From NCBI RefSeq assembly GCF_000019785.1, contig NC_010524.1, forward strand, positions 2,232,001 through 2,296,000: 64,000 nt of DNA, in the 5' to 3' direction. The notes under the pieces are model-generated. The model was not told where the DNA came from. It worked only from the letters and a program-made list of their open reading frames with translations, and did no database searches. This DNA is from Leptothrix cholodnii SP-6. GTDB lineage: Bacteria; Pseudomonadota; Gammaproteobacteria; Burkholderiales; Burkholderiaceae_C. This document shows positions 1 through 13,048 of the stretch, piece after piece. The first letter of the stretch is position 1, and every line of letters starts with the position of its first letter. The translations under genes were made by a program, and so were the position numbers.

Positions 1-533
1 ACCGCGCCGACCGCGAGGCGGCCGAGGCAGCGGCCAAGGCGCTCGAGCAGCGCATCCGCGACGAGGCCCGCAGCATCGCCGCCAAATACCTGGCGCCGCC
101 GCACACCACCGATTTCGCGATCCTGTTCCTGCCCACCGAGGGCCTGTACGCCGAGCTGCTGCGCCGCCCCGGTCTGACCGAGGCGCTGCAGCGCCAGCAC
201 CGCGTCACGCTGGCCGGGCCGACCACGCTGCTGGCGATGCTCAACAGCCTGCAGATGGGCTTTCGCACGCTGGCGCTGGAGCAGCGCAGCTCGGAGGTCT
301 GGAGCGTGCTGGGCGCCGTCAAGACCGAGTTCGCCAAGTTCGGCGACGTGCTGGCCAAGACCAAGAAGAAGCTGCTCGAGGCGCACAACACCATCGACGA
401 CGCCGAGGTGCGCGCGCGCTCGATGGCGCGCAAGCTCAAGTCGGTGGAGGCGCTGCCCGAGCCCGAGGCGCGCGCGCTGTTGCCGGTCGAGTCCGGCGTG
501 GCGCGGGATGGCGACGCGGCAACGGCCGGCTGA
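1..533 (+). CDS. rmuC: DNA recombination protein RmuC, C-terminal part (gene starts before the window)
   Basis: The frame is open from base 3 to the TGA at 531-533 and encodes the last ~176 residues of an RmuC-family protein. These proteins are nuclease-related factors thought to limit inversions at short inverted repeats. Visible family features are the KYLAPPHTTDFAILFLPTEGLY block, followed by the GPTTLLAMLNSLQMGFRTL block, then a helical, Lys/Ala-rich tail (KTEFAKFGDVLAKTKKKL). The N-terminal membrane anchor and coiled coil are outside the window. It is convergent with mnmC, with 12 bases between the stops. The family call is secure; the N-terminal extent is unknown. Confidence 0.9.
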   Translation, partial: RADREAAEAAAKALEQRIRDEARSIAAKYLAPPHTTDFAILFLPTEGLYAELLRRPGLTEALQRQHRVTLAGPTTLLAMLNSLQMGFRTLALEQRSSEVWSVLGAVKTEFAKFGDVLAKTKKKLLEAHNTIDDAEVRARSMARKLKSVEALPEPEARALLPVESGVARDGDAATAG

Positions 534-545
534 AGCGAGGTTGCG

Positions 546-2513
546 TCACTTCGACAGGCGCGCCGGGTCGAGCGCGTTGCGCAGGTCGGCGTCCACCGGC
601 GCGGGTGCGCCGCTCACCCAGGCCGCCAGCAGCCGGCCGGCCAGCGCGGCGCTGGTGATGCCGCGCGAGCCCAAGCCGGTGCACAGGTAGAGGCCGGATC
701 GATCGTCCACACAACGCGGCTGATGGCGATGGGCGTCGAGCCGCACCCGGCCGCCGCGCGCCTGCGCCAGTTGCGCCAGATCGATCGGCGGGCCGACCAG
801 CGGCAGGCGGTCGGCGGTGACGGCGCGCCAGCCGGCCCGGCCGGGCAGCAGCGTGGTGCCGAATTCGGCTGCGGTGGCATCGAGCACACCCAGCCCGGCG
901 GCGCGTTGCAGGTTGCGCTGCTGATCGGCCAGCCGCAAGGCCGCACCGTCGATGCCGACCGGTTCGTCCTGCGTGGTCGCGCCGACCAGCACGTCGCCGT
1001 TGTCCAGCCGCAGCGCGTAACCCTGACCGGCGACGGTCAGACGCGGCGGCCGCAGCCCCGGCGTGCCGGCGGGGATGCGCGTGACCTGGCCGCGCACCGC
1101 CGACAGGCCCGGCGGCGGGCAGTGGGCCGGCAGCAGCCGGGCGGCGTCGAGCGCGTTGGCGAGCACCAGCACCGGCGCGCTGGCGATCACGCGGCCGTGG
1201 CGATCGATCGCCTGCCAGCCGCCGTGGTGGTCGGCCGCGCCATCACGCGGGCCGCGCAAGGCGGCGACTCCGGTGCCACCGATCCAGCGCGCCGAATCGC
1301 CGGCCGATTGCAGCATCCAGCGGCTGTAGCCGGCCGGGTCGAGCCAGCCGGCGGCGCCGTAGTGCCAGGCGCCGCACGGCAGTTCGAGGCCCGCGGCAGC
1401 CCGGGCGCCGGCCACGTCGAGCCAGGCCAGCCAGGCTCGTGGCAGGCCGACCGCACTCAGCTGTGCCTCGGCCTGGGTGGTGTTGAGGCGCTCGTCCAGC
1501 CGCAGGAAACCCGCCAGCGTGCCGGCCAGCTCACCCGCGGCCAGTCCGGCCGCTGCGTTGCGCGCGGTGTGCATCGCCGCCGCCCGGAACCAGCGCGCGT
1601 GCGGGCTGTCGGGTGCGTTGAAGATGCCGTGCATCAGGCCGCCGGCGTTGCCGGAGGTTTCCTGCGCCGGCCCGGCCTGGCGGTCGATCACGGTCGATCG
1701 CCAGCCCTGCAGCGCCAGTGCCTGCGCCACCGCGCAGCCGGCCAGGCCACCACCGATCACCAGCGCCTCGCGGGCGGCGGCGTGCGGCCATCGCCAACCA
1801 CGCGGCGGCTCGGGCTGAAAGCGCGGCGCGTAGCGGGCCACCGTGGCGTCCGCGCCGGTGGCACGCACCTCGAACCCCTGCCGCACCAGCCCGTCGCGCA
1901 CCGCGCTGTCCGCGTGCCCGCTCGCGGCCATCGCGCCGGGCGCAGCCAGGCGGGCGATGCGCTTGAACACGTCGGCCGACCACATCGCCGGATTGCGGGC
2001 GGGTACGAAGCCGTCGAGGTAGAGGCTGTGCGCCTCGGCCTGCAGGCCCGGAAGCACGTCGTGGATGTCGCCCAGGGCCAGCATCAGCTGCACCCGGCCG
2101 CCCTCGAAATCGAGCAGGTGCAGATCCGGCGTGGCCAGCGGCCAGGCGGCGATGAGCTGCGCGGCCAGATCGGCGAGCGGACTGTCGCGGTGCACGTCGG
2201 CCAGGTCGGCGGGGGCCGGCGGGTGCTTGTCGATCGCCAGGTAGACCAGCCGCTCGCAGCGCCGCGGATCGCGCCGCCAGGCCGCCCATGTGGCGAGGAA
2301 GTTGTGGCCGAGGCCGAAGCCGGTCTCGAGGATCACGTGCCGCGCCTGCCCGGCCCAGCGTGCGGGCAGATCGGTGCCGCGCAGGAACACCTGCTCGGCC
2401 TGCGCCAGCGCGCCCGCCGAAGGGTGGTAAGGCGCACCGAAATCCTCGGAGAACGGCAGGCCCTCGGCGCTGCGGCCCAGGCGGGCGGGGGTGATCGGGT
2501 TGGAGCGTCGCAC
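546..2513 (-). CDS. mnmC: Bifunctional tRNA 5-methylaminomethyl-2-thiouridine biosynthesis protein MnmC
   Basis: MnmC carries out the last two steps of mnm5s2U formation at the tRNA wobble position. An FAD-dependent C-terminal oxidase removes the carboxymethyl group and an N-terminal SAM methyltransferase adds the methyl. The 655-residue product has the usual length. Residues ~63-72 hold the methyltransferase glycine-rich motif ([10 protein letters not shown]), and a second Rossmann motif ([11 protein letters not shown]) begins near residue 245 and marks the FAD domain. The frame stays open far upstream, so the start is a judgement. GTG at 2513 places the N-terminus ([12 protein letters not shown]) just before the conserved [11 protein letters not shown] stretch and leaves room for the divergent rimO promoter. 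Confidence 0.9.
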
Positions 2514-2594
2514 GGGGCCGGGTGGGATGGGGTTCGGCGGGCATTGTGCCGGCCGGTGCCCGGCCCATCGGGTGATCGCCGACAATCCCGCCCC

Positions 2595-3995
2595 ATGAAT
2601 GACCTCGCCATCTCCCTCCCCACGCCGGCCGCTGGCGCTGCCGCACCGCGCATCGGCTTCGTGAGCCTCGGCTGCCCGAAGGCGCTGACCGACTCCGAGC
2701 TGATCCTGACGCAGCTCAGCGCCGAGGGTTACGCCACCAGCAAGACCTTCCAGGGCGCCGACCTGGTGATCGTCAACACCTGCGGTTTCATCGACGACGC
2801 GGTGCGCGAAAGCCTCGACACCATCGGCGAGGCGCTGGCCGAAAACGGCAAGGTCATCGTCACCGGCTGCCTGGGCGCCAAGACCGGCGACGGCGGTGGC
2901 AACCTGGTGCGCCAGATGCACCCGAGCGTGCTGGCCGTCACCGGCCCGCATGCCACGCAGGAGGTGATGGACGCGGTGCACCAGCACGTGCCCAAGCCGC
3001 ACGATCCGTTCGTCGACCTGGTGCCGCCCGCGGGCATCAAGCTCACGCCCAAGCACTACGCGTACCTGAAGATCAGCGAAGGCTGCAACCACCGCTGCTC
3101 GTTCTGCATCATCCCGAGCATGCGTGGCGATCTGGTCTCGCGCCCGATCGGCGACGTGCTGACCGAGGCGCAGCGCCTGTTCGAAGGCGGCGTCAAAGAG
3201 CTGCTGGTGATCAGCCAGGACACCTCGGCCTACGGCGTCGACGTCAAGTACCGCACCGGTTTCTGGGACGGCAAGCCGGTCAAGACGCGGATGCTCGACC
3301 TGGTCGCGCAGCTCGGCGAGCTGGCCAGGAAACACGGCGCCTGGGTGCGGCTGCATTACGTCTACCCCTACCCGCACGTCGACGAGGTGCTGCCGCTGAT
3401 GGCCGAGGGGCTGGTGCTGCCTTACCTCGACGTGCCGTTCCAGCACGCGCACCCGGATGTCCTCAAGCGCATGAAGCGCCCGGCCAGCGGCGAGCGCAAC
3501 CTCGAGCGCCTGCTGAAGTGGCGCGAGGCCTGCCCCCAGATCGTGGTGCGCTCGACCTTCATCGCCGGTTTCCCGGGCGAGACCGAGGCCGAGTTCGAGT
3601 ACCTGCTCGACTTCCTGAAAGAAGCGCAGATCGACCGCGCCGGCTGCTTCGCCTACTCGCCGATCGAAGGCGCGCCGGCCAATCTGCTCGACGGCGCCTT
3701 GCCGGATGCGGTGCGCGAGGAGCGCCGCGCCCGCTTCATGGCGGTGGCCGAGGCCGTGTCGACCGCCAAGCTGCAGCGCCGCGTCGGATCGAGCATGCAG
3801 GTGCTGGTCGACAGCGCGCCGGCGATGGGCCGCAAGGGCGGCGTCGGCCGCTCGTACGCGGACGCGCCGGAGATCGACGGCACCGTCAAGATCCTGCCGC
3901 CGAGCAAGGCCTCCAAGACGATGAAGGTGGGCGAGTTCTCGCGCGTGCGCATCGTCGGCTCGCAAGGCCACGACCTGATCGGCGAGCTGATCTGA
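2595..3995 (+). CDS. rimO: Ribosomal protein S12 methylthiotransferase RimO
   Basis: This radical SAM methylthiotransferase modifies the conserved Asp of ribosomal protein S12 (beta-methylthiolation). The 466-residue protein has the family order: an N-terminal UPF0004 domain ([15 protein letters not shown]), the radical SAM cluster motif CNHRCSFC inside [18 protein letters not shown], and a C-terminal TRAM domain ending [16 protein letters not shown]. The PSMRG sequence after the cluster is typical of RimO rather than MiaB. The ATG at 2595 matches the family N-terminus. It is divergent from mnmC with an 81-base gap. metC follows after 21 bases and may be co-transcribed. Confidence 0.95.
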   Translation: MNDLAISLPTPAAGAAAPRIGFVSLGCPKALTDSELILTQLSAEGYATSKTFQGADLVIVNTCGFIDDAVRESLDTIGEALAENGKVIVTGCLGAKTGDGGGNLVRQMHPSVLAVTGPHATQEVMDAVHQHVPKPHDPFVDLVPPAGIKLTPKHYAYLKISEGCNHRCSFCIIPSMRGDLVSRPIGDVLTEAQRLFEGGVKELLVISQDTSAYGVDVKYRTGFWDGKPVKTRMLDLVAQLGELARKHGAWVRLHYVYPYPHVDEVLPLMAEGLVLPYLDVPFQHAHPDVLKRMKRPASGERNLERLLKWREACPQIVVRSTFIAGFPGETEAEFEYLLDFLKEAQIDRAGCFAYSPIEGAPANLLDGALPDAVREERRARFMAVAEAVSTAKLQRRVGSSMQVLVDSAPAMGRKGGVGRSYADAPEIDGTVKILPPSKASKTMKVGEFSRVRIVGSQGHDLIGELI

Positions 3996-4016
3996 CCCGA
4001 ACCCGCCGAGGCCCCG

Positions 4017-5216
4017 ATGACCGACCCCCAGCTCGCCACCGCGCTGATCCATCACCCGTACCGGGCGCCGGCCGAGTGGGACGCGATTCCCACGGGCGTG
4101 TTCAAGGCCTCGACGGTGTTCTTCCCCAACGTCGCGGCCATGCGCGAGCGGCGCTGGATCGACAAGAGCGCCTACACCTACGGCCTCAAGGGCACACCGA
4201 CCACCTTCACGCTCGAAGCCCGGCTGGCCACGCTCGAAGGCGCCGAGCACCTGATGCTGGTGCCCAGCGGGCTGGCGGCGATCATGCTGATCGACCTGGC
4301 GGTGCTGAAGACCGGCGACGCTGTGCTGCTGCCCGACAACGCCTACGGCCCCAGCATGAGCCTGGCCCAGCACGAGTTGCGCCACTGGGGCATCACGCAC
4401 CAGGTCTACGACCCGATGGACGTGGCCAGCCTGAGCGCGGCGCTGACGCCCGCCACCCGGCTGGTCTGGCTGGAGGCGGCGGGCTCGGTGACGATGGAGT
4501 TCCCGGACCTGCGCGCGTTGATCCGTTGCGTGCGCCGCGAGGCACCGCAGGCGCTGATCGCGATCGACCACACCTGGGGCGCGGGCCTGGCGTTCAAGCC
4601 GTTTGCGCTCGGCGCAGGCGACGAGGATCTGGCGGTCGACTTCACGGCCCACGCGCTGACCAAATACCCGTCCGGCGGCGGCGACGTGCTGCTGGGCTCG
4701 GTGGGCTGCCGCGACCGGCGCCTGCACGATCAGCTGGCCTGGTGCCACGCCCGGCTCGGCCTCGGCGTGGGGGTCGACGACGTGGCCGCGGTGCTGCGCG
4801 GCCTGCCGACGCTGCCGTTGCGCTACGCCGCGCAGGACCAGGCTGCGCGCCGCATCGCCAGCTGGGCGCAGGGCCGTGCCGAGGTGGCGCGGGTGCTGCA
4901 CCCTGCCCTGCCGGATTCGCCCGGCCACGCGCACTGGGCCGCGCTGTGCACGCAGGCCGCGGGCATCTTCTCGATCGAGATGCAGCCGGGCTACAGCCAG
5001 GCGCAGGTCGACGCCTTCGTCGACGCGCTCAAGCTGTTTCGCATCGGCTGGTCATGGGCCGGACCGGTGAGCCTGGTGGTGCCGTACGAGGTATCCACGA
5101 TGCGCCGCCTGCCCACACCCTACCGCGGCGCGCTGGTGCGGCTGTGCATCGGGCTCGAAGACGTCGACGACCTGATCGCCGACCTCGACCAGGCGCTCGC
5201 CAGGCTGTCGGACTGA
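4017..5216 (+). CDS. metC: Cystathionine beta-lyase (PLP-dependent)
   Basis: A 399-residue Cys/Met-metabolism PLP enzyme predicted to cleave cystathionine to homocysteine, pyruvate and ammonia in methionine synthesis. Family blocks are [15 protein letters not shown] near the N-terminus, the [19 protein letters not shown] cofactor-phosphate region, [13 protein letters not shown] with the PLP-binding Asp, and [12 protein letters not shown] with the Schiff-base lysine near residue 211. The C-terminal region ([17 protein letters not shown]) is the MetC-type version. It is convergent with smpB; only three bases separate the stops. Other trans-sulfuration enzymes cannot be fully excluded, but this sequence pattern fits cystathionine beta-lyase best. 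Confidence 0.88.
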   Translation: MTDPQLATALIHHPYRAPAEWDAIPTGVFKASTVFFPNVAAMRERRWIDKSAYTYGLKGTPTTFTLEARLATLEGAEHLMLVPSGLAAIMLIDLAVLKTGDAVLLPDNAYGPSMSLAQHELRHWGITHQVYDPMDVASLSAALTPATRLVWLEAAGSVTMEFPDLRALIRCVRREAPQALIAIDHTWGAGLAFKPFALGAGDEDLAVDFTAHALTKYPSGGGDVLLGSVGCRDRRLHDQLAWCHARLGLGVGVDDVAAVLRGLPTLPLRYAAQDQAARRIASWAQGRAEVARVLHPALPDSPGHAHWAALCTQAAGIFSIEMQPGYSQAQVDAFVDALKLFRIGWSWAGPVSLVVPYEVSTMRRLPTPYRGALVRLCIGLEDVDDLIADLDQALARLSD

Positions 5217-5219
5217 GGC

Positions 5220-5684
5220 TCAGTCCTTGTGCGGCGCCGACACCTTGTGGCGCATCAGCCGGCCCTGTTCGCGCTGCCAGTCGCGGTCCTTGATGGTGTG
5301 GCGCTTGTCGTGTTCGGCCTTGCCCTTGGCCAGCGCCACGTCCACCTTCACGCGGCCGCCCTTGTAGTGCAGGTTCAGCGGCACCAGCGTGTGGCCCTTC
5401 TGCTCGACCTTGCCGATCAGGCGGCGGATCTCGGCCTTGTGCATCAGGAGCTTCTTGGTGCGGTCGGGCTCGGGGTTGACGTGCGTGGAGGCGCTGCGCA
5501 GCGCGTTGATGCGCAGGCCGATCAGGAACAGCTCGCCGTCCTTGATCACCACGTAGCCGTCGGTCAACTGGATCTGACCCGAGCGGATCGACTTGATCTC
5601 CCAGCCTGCCAGCACGATGCCGGCTTCGAAGCGCTCTTCGATGTGGTAGTTGAAAAAAGCTTTCTTGTTTTCGGCGATGCTCAT
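5220..5684 (-). CDS. smpB: SsrA-binding protein SmpB
   Basis: SmpB binds tmRNA and delivers it to stalled ribosomes in trans-translation. The 154-residue product is full length, from [20 protein letters not shown], through [19 protein letters not shown] and [22 protein letters not shown], to the basic tail that becomes helical on the ribosome ([20 protein letters not shown]). The ATG at 5684 was chosen because MSIAENKKA is the family N-terminus; the frame continues upstream without homology. A GGAGC sequence lies just upstream. It is divergent from ratA, the usual partner in proteobacteria. The tmRNA gene itself is not in this window. Confidence 0.95.
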   Translation of the reverse strand: MSIAENKKAFFNYHIEERFEAGIVLAGWEIKSIRSGQIQLTDGYVVIKDGELFLIGLRINALRSASTHVNPEPDRTKKLLMHKAEIRRLIGKVEQKGHTLVPLNLHYKGGRVKVDVALAKGKAEHDKRHTIKDRDWQREQGRLMRHKVSAPHKD

Positions 5685-5768
5685 CGGGGCTCCTGCTCTG
5701 CGGCGGCTGTGCGGGTGGTTGGTTGCTGCAGGTGAGGCCTGTGAGCGTCCATACAATCGCCCCATTGT

Positions 5769-6236
5769 ATGAAGCACGTCAAAAAGTCCGTCCTGCTCTG
5801 GTACTCACCGCGCGAGATCTACGATCTGGTGGTCGATGTGCCGGCCTATCCGCAGTTTCTGCCCTGGTGTCAGCGTGCCGAGGTGCTGGCCCAAGGTGCC
5901 GACGATGTCACCGCCCGGCTGCACCTGTCGTACGCCGGCGTGCGCCACGCCTTCACCACCCGCAACACGCATGTGCCCGGCGAGTCGGTCACGATGGGCC
6001 TGGTCGACGGGCCCTTTTCGCATCTCGAGGGGGTCTGGCGGTTCTTGCCGATCGGCACGCCCGCAGCCGCCACGCCGGGCGCCGGCGCGCAGGCCTGCCG
6101 GGTCGAGTTCGAGCTGGCCTATGCGTTCTCGAGCCGCCCGCTCGAACTGGTCGTCAGCCCCGTCTTCGACCGCATCGCCAATACTTTCGTCGATGCCTTC
6201 GTCAGCCGGGCCGAGCAGGTGCATGGGCGGCGTTGA
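5769..6236 (+). CDS. ratA: RatA-type SRPBCC/COQ10-like protein
   Basis: A 155-residue START/SRPBCC-fold protein of the RatA/COQ10 family. Homologues are linked either to ubiquinone handling or, in E. coli, to inhibition of 70S ribosome association. The N-terminus carries the family block ([29 protein letters not shown]). The end ([23 protein letters not shown]) is the expected C-terminal helix. It lies divergently next to smpB and overlaps ratB by 14 bases, the conserved smpB-ratAB arrangement. Family membership is clear; the molecular role is not settled for this lineage. Confidence 0.9.
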   Translation: MKHVKKSVLLWYSPREIYDLVVDVPAYPQFLPWCQRAEVLAQGADDVTARLHLSYAGVRHAFTTRNTHVPGESVTMGLVDGPFSHLEGVWRFLPIGTPAAATPGAGAQACRVEFELAYAFSSRPLELVVSPVFDRIANTFVDAFVSRAEQVHGRR

Positions 6237-6603
6237 GGTGCTGATCGGCGTGACGGTGGTGGCCAGCCCGCAGTCGCGCCAGCACGACATCCGCACGCTG
6301 CAGCTGCCCGCCGGCACCACCGTGGCCGATGCCATCGCGGCCAGCGGCCTGCTCGATCGACACCCGGTGTTGCGCGAGCTGGCCGACGCCGGCAACTTGC
6401 GGGCGGGCGTGTGGGGCCGGCTGAGCCGCCTCGATGCCCCGCTTGCGGACGGCGACCGGGTCGAGCTCTGGCGTCCGCTGGTGGTCGACCCGAAGGAGGC
6501 GCGCCGGGTGCGCTATCGGGCGCAGGGAGAGCGCGGCCGCCAGTCGCGCCCGCGGCGCAAGCCGGTTGCGCCGGCCCTGCCCGAGCCGATCCCGCAGGAC
6601 TGA
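6223..6603 (+). CDS. ratB: RnfH/RatB family ubiquitin-like protein
   Basis: A 126-residue protein with a beta-grasp fold of the RnfH/RatB family. The core is [20 protein letters not shown], then LPAGTTVADAIAASGLL, then WGRLSRLDAPLADGDRVELWRPLVVDPKEARRVR, which is the family signature. The ATG at 6223 overlaps the ratA stop region by 14 bases, implying translational coupling. The C-terminal ~25 residues are an Arg/Pro-rich tail without recognisable fold. The family is ubiquitous beside smpB-ratA; its function is unknown. Confidence 0.88.
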   Translation: MGGVEVLIGVTVVASPQSRQHDIRTLQLPAGTTVADAIAASGLLDRHPVLRELADAGNLRAGVWGRLSRLDAPLADGDRVELWRPLVVDPKEARRVRYRAQGERGRQSRPRRKPVAPALPEPIPQD

Positions 6604-6616
6604 GCGGCTCAGCCGT

Positions 6617-7162
6617 TCAACGGCAGTCCGCTGCGATCACTTCGCGTGCGCGGTTCAACTCGGCGCGGCGTTCGTTGTCGCCGAGCGTGGTGCGCTCACC
6701 CTGCGCGTTGACGCGGGCGATCGGCAGGCCGGTTTCGAGCGTGCGCAGATAGTCGCGGGCCCGCGCGCAGCTCTCGGCGCGCTCGCGGGCGAGCTGCTCG
6801 TCGGCCGCCTTGCGCTCGGCTGCCTCGGCGTCGCGACGGCGCGCATTCAGCTCGGGATCGACGGTTCGCGGGCCTGACGCGGCACTGGCCGGGCCGGCCG
6901 CAGCCGCTGCTGCGGGCGCGGTGCCGACCGGTGGCCGTGCTGCGGCCGGGCGCTGCAGGATGTCGCGCGGCGGCACGTTCTGAGGCGGCGGTCGGTCGCT
7001 GTACTGCACCTGGCCCTGGGCGTTGCGCCACTTCCATTGCGCCTGGCTGGGCGGGCTGATCAGGACGCCGCAAAGCGCGCACAGCAACCAAGCGGCGTGC
7101 AGCGCGCGTGCCCGGACAGGGGCGCTCGGGACGGTACTGGCGAGAGGACGGTCGGTGCTCAT
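6617..7162 (-). CDS. DUF4124 domain-containing exported protein
   Basis: A 181-residue exported protein. It has an N-terminal hydrophobic segment (LHAAWLLCALCGVLI) followed by a probable signal-peptidase site near SQAQ. Then comes a DUF4124 motif (QWKWRNAQGQVQYSDRPPP), an Ala/Pro-rich linker, and a charged helical region with two cysteines (SCARARDYLRTLE and IAADCR) that could form a disulfide. DUF4124 proteins are common in betaproteobacterial envelopes and have no assigned function. It is divergent from guaB and convergent with ratB. Confidence 0.8.
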   Translation of the reverse strand: MSTDRPLASTVPSAPVRARALHAAWLLCALCGVLISPPSQAQWKWRNAQGQVQYSDRPPPQNVPPRDILQRPAAARPPVGTAPAAAAAAGPASAASGPRTVDPELNARRRDAEAAERKAADEQLARERAESCARARDYLRTLETGLPIARVNAQGERTTLGDNERRAELNRAREVIAADCR

Positions 7163-7241
7163 GCGAGGCAGTGTACTGACGGTGCCGCACCCGCTCCAGA
7201 GGTCGGCAAGCTCGGCTCGCGGCCGATCTCCGAGCCTTCTC

Positions 7242-7247
7242 TATAAT
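7242..7247 (+). promoter_or_regulatory. Probable -10 element of the guaB promoter
   Basis: A perfect TATAAT lies 26 bases before the guaB ATG. It stands out in an otherwise G+C-rich gap. No good -35 hexamer is visible 16-18 bases upstream, so this may be a promoter helped by an activator or extended contacts. The call rests on sequence only. Confidence 0.5.
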
Positions 7248-7272
7248 TTGCTTTTGCGTCTGGAGCCATCTC

Positions 7273-8742
<1,470 letters not shown>

Positions 8743-8754
8743 CGGCGACGCACG

Positions 8755-10065
8755 ATGACTGAGGCAGCGGGCGCGAGCGCCGAAACGACCGGGCCGACCG
8801 GCAGGAAACGGGCCGCGGCCATGCCCTTCATCATGCTGACGGTGCTGCTGGACATGATCGCCATCGGGCTGATCATTCCGGTGCTGCCGCCGCTGGTGGG
8901 CACCTTCACCGGCTCGCAGGCCGACCACGCCTTCTGGTATGGCGTGGTCACCTTCTCGTTCGGCCTGGCCAACTTCTTCGGCGCGCCCATCCTGGGTGCG
9001 CTGTCGGACCAGTACGGCCGCCGCCCGGTGCTGCTGGTCGGTCTGGCCGGGCTGGCGTGCAGCTTCTTCGTCACCGCGCTGGCCACGGCCTTGTGGATGC
9101 TGGTGGCGGTGCGCGTGTTCAGCGGCGCGCTGCAGGCCAACGCGGCGGTGGCGCAGGCCTACGTCGCCGACATCAGCACGGCGGCCGATCGCGGCAAGCG
9201 TTTCGGCATGCTGGGCGCGATGTTCGGCATGGGCTTCGTGCTCGGTCCGGTGATGGGTGGCCTGCTCGGCGGCATCGACCTGCGACTGCCGTTCTTTGCA
9301 GCCGGCACGCTGGCGGTGCTCAACACGCTGTACGGCATCTTCGTGCTGCCCGAATCCCTGGCCGCCGATCGCCGCACGCCGATCAACTGGAAACGCGCCA
9401 ACCCGATCGCCTCGTTCTCGCAGTTGCGCCAGCTGCACGGCGTGGGCATGCTGGTGGCGGTGATCGGGCTGTCCGGCCTGGCGCAGTTCATCCTGCACAC
9501 CACCTGGGTGCTCTACACCACCTTCAAGTTCGGCTGGGGCCCGCAGGAAAACGGCTGGTCGCTGTTTGCGGTGGGTGCGATGTCGGTGCTGGTGCAGGGT
9601 GGCCTGATCCGCGTGGCGCTCAAGCGCAGCACGCCGCAGCGCATCGCCGTCATCGGCCTGGTGTCGTCGTCGCTCAGCTACCTGCTGTGGGGCGCGGCCA
9701 CCGAGGGCTGGATGATGTACGCAGTGATCGGCTTGAACGTCTTCGGCTTCATGGTGCAGACCGCCATCCAGACCATCGTCTCCGGCGCCGCCGACGAGCA
9801 GTCGCAAGGCCGCACGCTCGGCGCCGTGGCGTCGATCAACAGCCTGACCGCGGTGGTCGCGCCGATCATCGGCGCCGGCCTGCTCGGCATCGTCTCGCAC
9901 CTGCCGCGCGGCGACTGGCGCATCGGCGCGCCGTTCTTCCTGTGCTCCGCGCTGCAGCTGGTGGCGATGGTGCTGGCGCTGCGCCACTTCCGTCGCCATC
10001 CGGCGCACTCTTCCATTCCTACACCCGGCACCGCGGCCGTCACATCGGCCGCCACCGAGGCTTGA
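8755..10065 (+). CDS. MFS transporter of the TetA-like (DHA1) group
   Basis: A 436-residue 12-helix major facilitator protein. The first helix ([23 protein letters not shown]) carries the Asp typical of tetracycline-type H+ antiporters, and motif A follows helix 2 ([14 protein letters not shown]). A second motif-A-like loop is absent in the C-terminal half. It lies 12 bases after guaB and 7 before guaA, so it is very probably co-transcribed with GMP synthesis. The substrate is unknown; export of a purine, a purine analogue or an unrelated drug is possible. Family membership is confident, substrate is not. Confidence 0.88.
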   Translation: MTEAAGASAETTGPTGRKRAAAMPFIMLTVLLDMIAIGLIIPVLPPLVGTFTGSQADHAFWYGVVTFSFGLANFFGAPILGALSDQYGRRPVLLVGLAGLACSFFVTALATALWMLVAVRVFSGALQANAAVAQAYVADISTAADRGKRFGMLGAMFGMGFVLGPVMGGLLGGIDLRLPFFAAGTLAVLNTLYGIFVLPESLAADRRTPINWKRANPIASFSQLRQLHGVGMLVAVIGLSGLAQFILHTTWVLYTTFKFGWGPQENGWSLFAVGAMSVLVQGGLIRVALKRSTPQRIAVIGLVSSSLSYLLWGAATEGWMMYAVIGLNVFGFMVQTAIQTIVSGAADEQSQGRTLGAVASINSLTAVVAPIIGAGLLGIVSHLPRGDWRIGAPFFLCSALQLVAMVLALRHFRRHPAHSSIPTPGTAAVTSAATEA

Positions 10066-10072
10066 GACCTTC

Positions 10073-11671
<1,599 letters not shown>

Positions 11672-11712
11672 ATCTCACGGCCTGACCGCAACCGTCGGGG
11701 ATCCGCGTCGCC

Positions 11713-13035
11713 ATGAAACGCCTGCGGCTCCCGGAGCAGGTCGAACTGCTGCCCCATGTCGGGCGCTGGCTCCTGCTGGCCGGCCTGGTGGCGGTGCTGG
11801 CGGGCTCGGCCTCCGCCTTGTTCCTGCTGGCGCTCGACTGGGTGACCGGCACCCGCGAGGCGCAGCGCTGGCTGGTCTTCGGCCTGCCGCTGGCGGGCTT
11901 TGCGGTCGGCTGGGTCTACCTGAAGGTGGGCCGCGGCGTCGAGGCGGGCAACAACCTGCTGATCGACGAGATCCACGATCCGAAGAACGTCGTGCCGCTG
12001 CGCATGGCGCCGCTGATCCTGGCCGGCACCGTGATCTCGCACCTGTTCGGCGCCTCGGTGGGTCGCGAGGGCACCGCCGTGCAGATGGGTGGCGCGCTGG
12101 CCGACCAGCTCACGCACGTCTTCAAGCTGCGCCCGGAAGACCGCCGCATCCTGCTGATGGCGGGCATCAGCGCCGGTTTCGCGTCGGTGTTCGGCACGCC
12201 GCTGGCCGGCGCGGTGTTCGGGCTCGAGGTGCTGCTGATCGGCCGCCTGCGCTACGACGCGCTGCTGCCGTGTTTCACCGCCGCGATCGTGGCCGACCAG
12301 GTCACGACCGCCTGGGGCGTGCACCACACGCATTACCTGGCCGGCCTGATCCCGGCGGTGTCGGCGTGGACGCTGACGGCCGTGGTGCTGGCAGGCATCG
12401 TGTTCGGGCTGGTCGGCATGCTGTTCGCGCAGGCGACCCACGCCGGCGCGGCCGTGGTCAGACGTCATGTCGGCTATCCGCCGTTGCGGCCGCTGTTCGG
12501 CGGGGCGGCCATCGCCGTGGTGATCTGGTTCGGCGACGGCTGGCGTTATGCGGGCCTGGGCATTCCGGTGATCGTCGAAGCCTTCGTGCAGCCGGTGCCG
12601 TCGTGGGATTTTGCCGCCAAGCTCGGCCTGACGGTGGCCTCGCTGGCCAGCGGTTTCAAGGGCGGCGAGGTGACGCCGCTGTTCTTCATCGGCGCCACGC
12701 TCGGCAACGCGCTGGCGCCGTTGCTGCAACTGCCGTTGGGCCTGCTGGCGGCGCTCGGTTTCGTCGCCGTGTTCGCCGGCGCGGCCAACACGCCGCTGGC
12801 CTGCACGCTGATGGCGATGGAGCTGTTCGGTGCGCAGATCGGCGTGTACGCCGGCCTGGCCTGCGTCGTCAGCTATCTGTTCTCGGGCCACACCGGCATC
12901 TACCGCTCGCAGCGGGTCGGCCACGCCAAGCATCGCCACACGCCCGAGGGCATGAAGCTCGGCGACGTGCCGGCCTACCGCGACCGGCAGCGCGCCGCGC
13001 AGGACGCTGCCGACGCGCCCCGCCAGGAACCCTGA
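11713..13035 (+). CDS. CLC-type anion transporter, probable fluoride/proton antiporter (CLC-F subtype)
   Basis: A 440-residue membrane protein with the CLC fold. It keeps the gating glutamate motif GREGT (Glu119). It departs from chloride CLCs exactly where fluoride-type CLCs do. The chloride-binding GSGIP loop is replaced by GNNLL (residues 79-83), so the anion-coordinating Ser is absent. The internal proton glutamate (E203 of ClC-ec1) is Val173 in PLAGAVFGLEVLL. The C-terminal SGHTGIY carries a candidate central Tyr. From published CLC-F work these traits indicate F-/H+ exchange for fluoride resistance. No fluoride riboswitch is recognisable upstream; the gene sits 41 bases after guaA. The CLC family call is certain, the fluoride specificity is inferred. 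Confidence 0.85.
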   Translation: MKRLRLPEQVELLPHVGRWLLLAGLVAVLAGSASALFLLALDWVTGTREAQRWLVFGLPLAGFAVGWVYLKVGRGVEAGNNLLIDEIHDPKNVVPLRMAPLILAGTVISHLFGASVGREGTAVQMGGALADQLTHVFKLRPEDRRILLMAGISAGFASVFGTPLAGAVFGLEVLLIGRLRYDALLPCFTAAIVADQVTTAWGVHHTHYLAGLIPAVSAWTLTAVVLAGIVFGLVGMLFAQATHAGAAVVRRHVGYPPLRPLFGGAAIAVVIWFGDGWRYAGLGIPVIVEAFVQPVPSWDFAAKLGLTVASLASGFKGGEVTPLFFIGATLGNALAPLLQLPLGLLAALGFVAVFAGAANTPLACTLMAMELFGAQIGVYAGLACVVSYLFSGHTGIYRSQRVGHAKHRHTPEGMKLGDVPAYRDRQRAAQDAADAPRQEP

Positions 13036-13048
13036 GCCGGCTCAGCGA

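Noticed and set aside
546..4934. A 1462-codon open frame on the minus strand running through rimO and metC
   Set aside because: Only 546-2513 shows protein homology (MnmC). The rest is an antisense shadow created by high G+C third positions opposite two clear plus-strand genes.
11672..11712. Possible fluoride riboswitch before the CLC-F-like gene
   Set aside because: The 41-base gap is too short and lacks the conserved pseudoknot and GAUGG/CUGAUGA-type segments of that RNA class.
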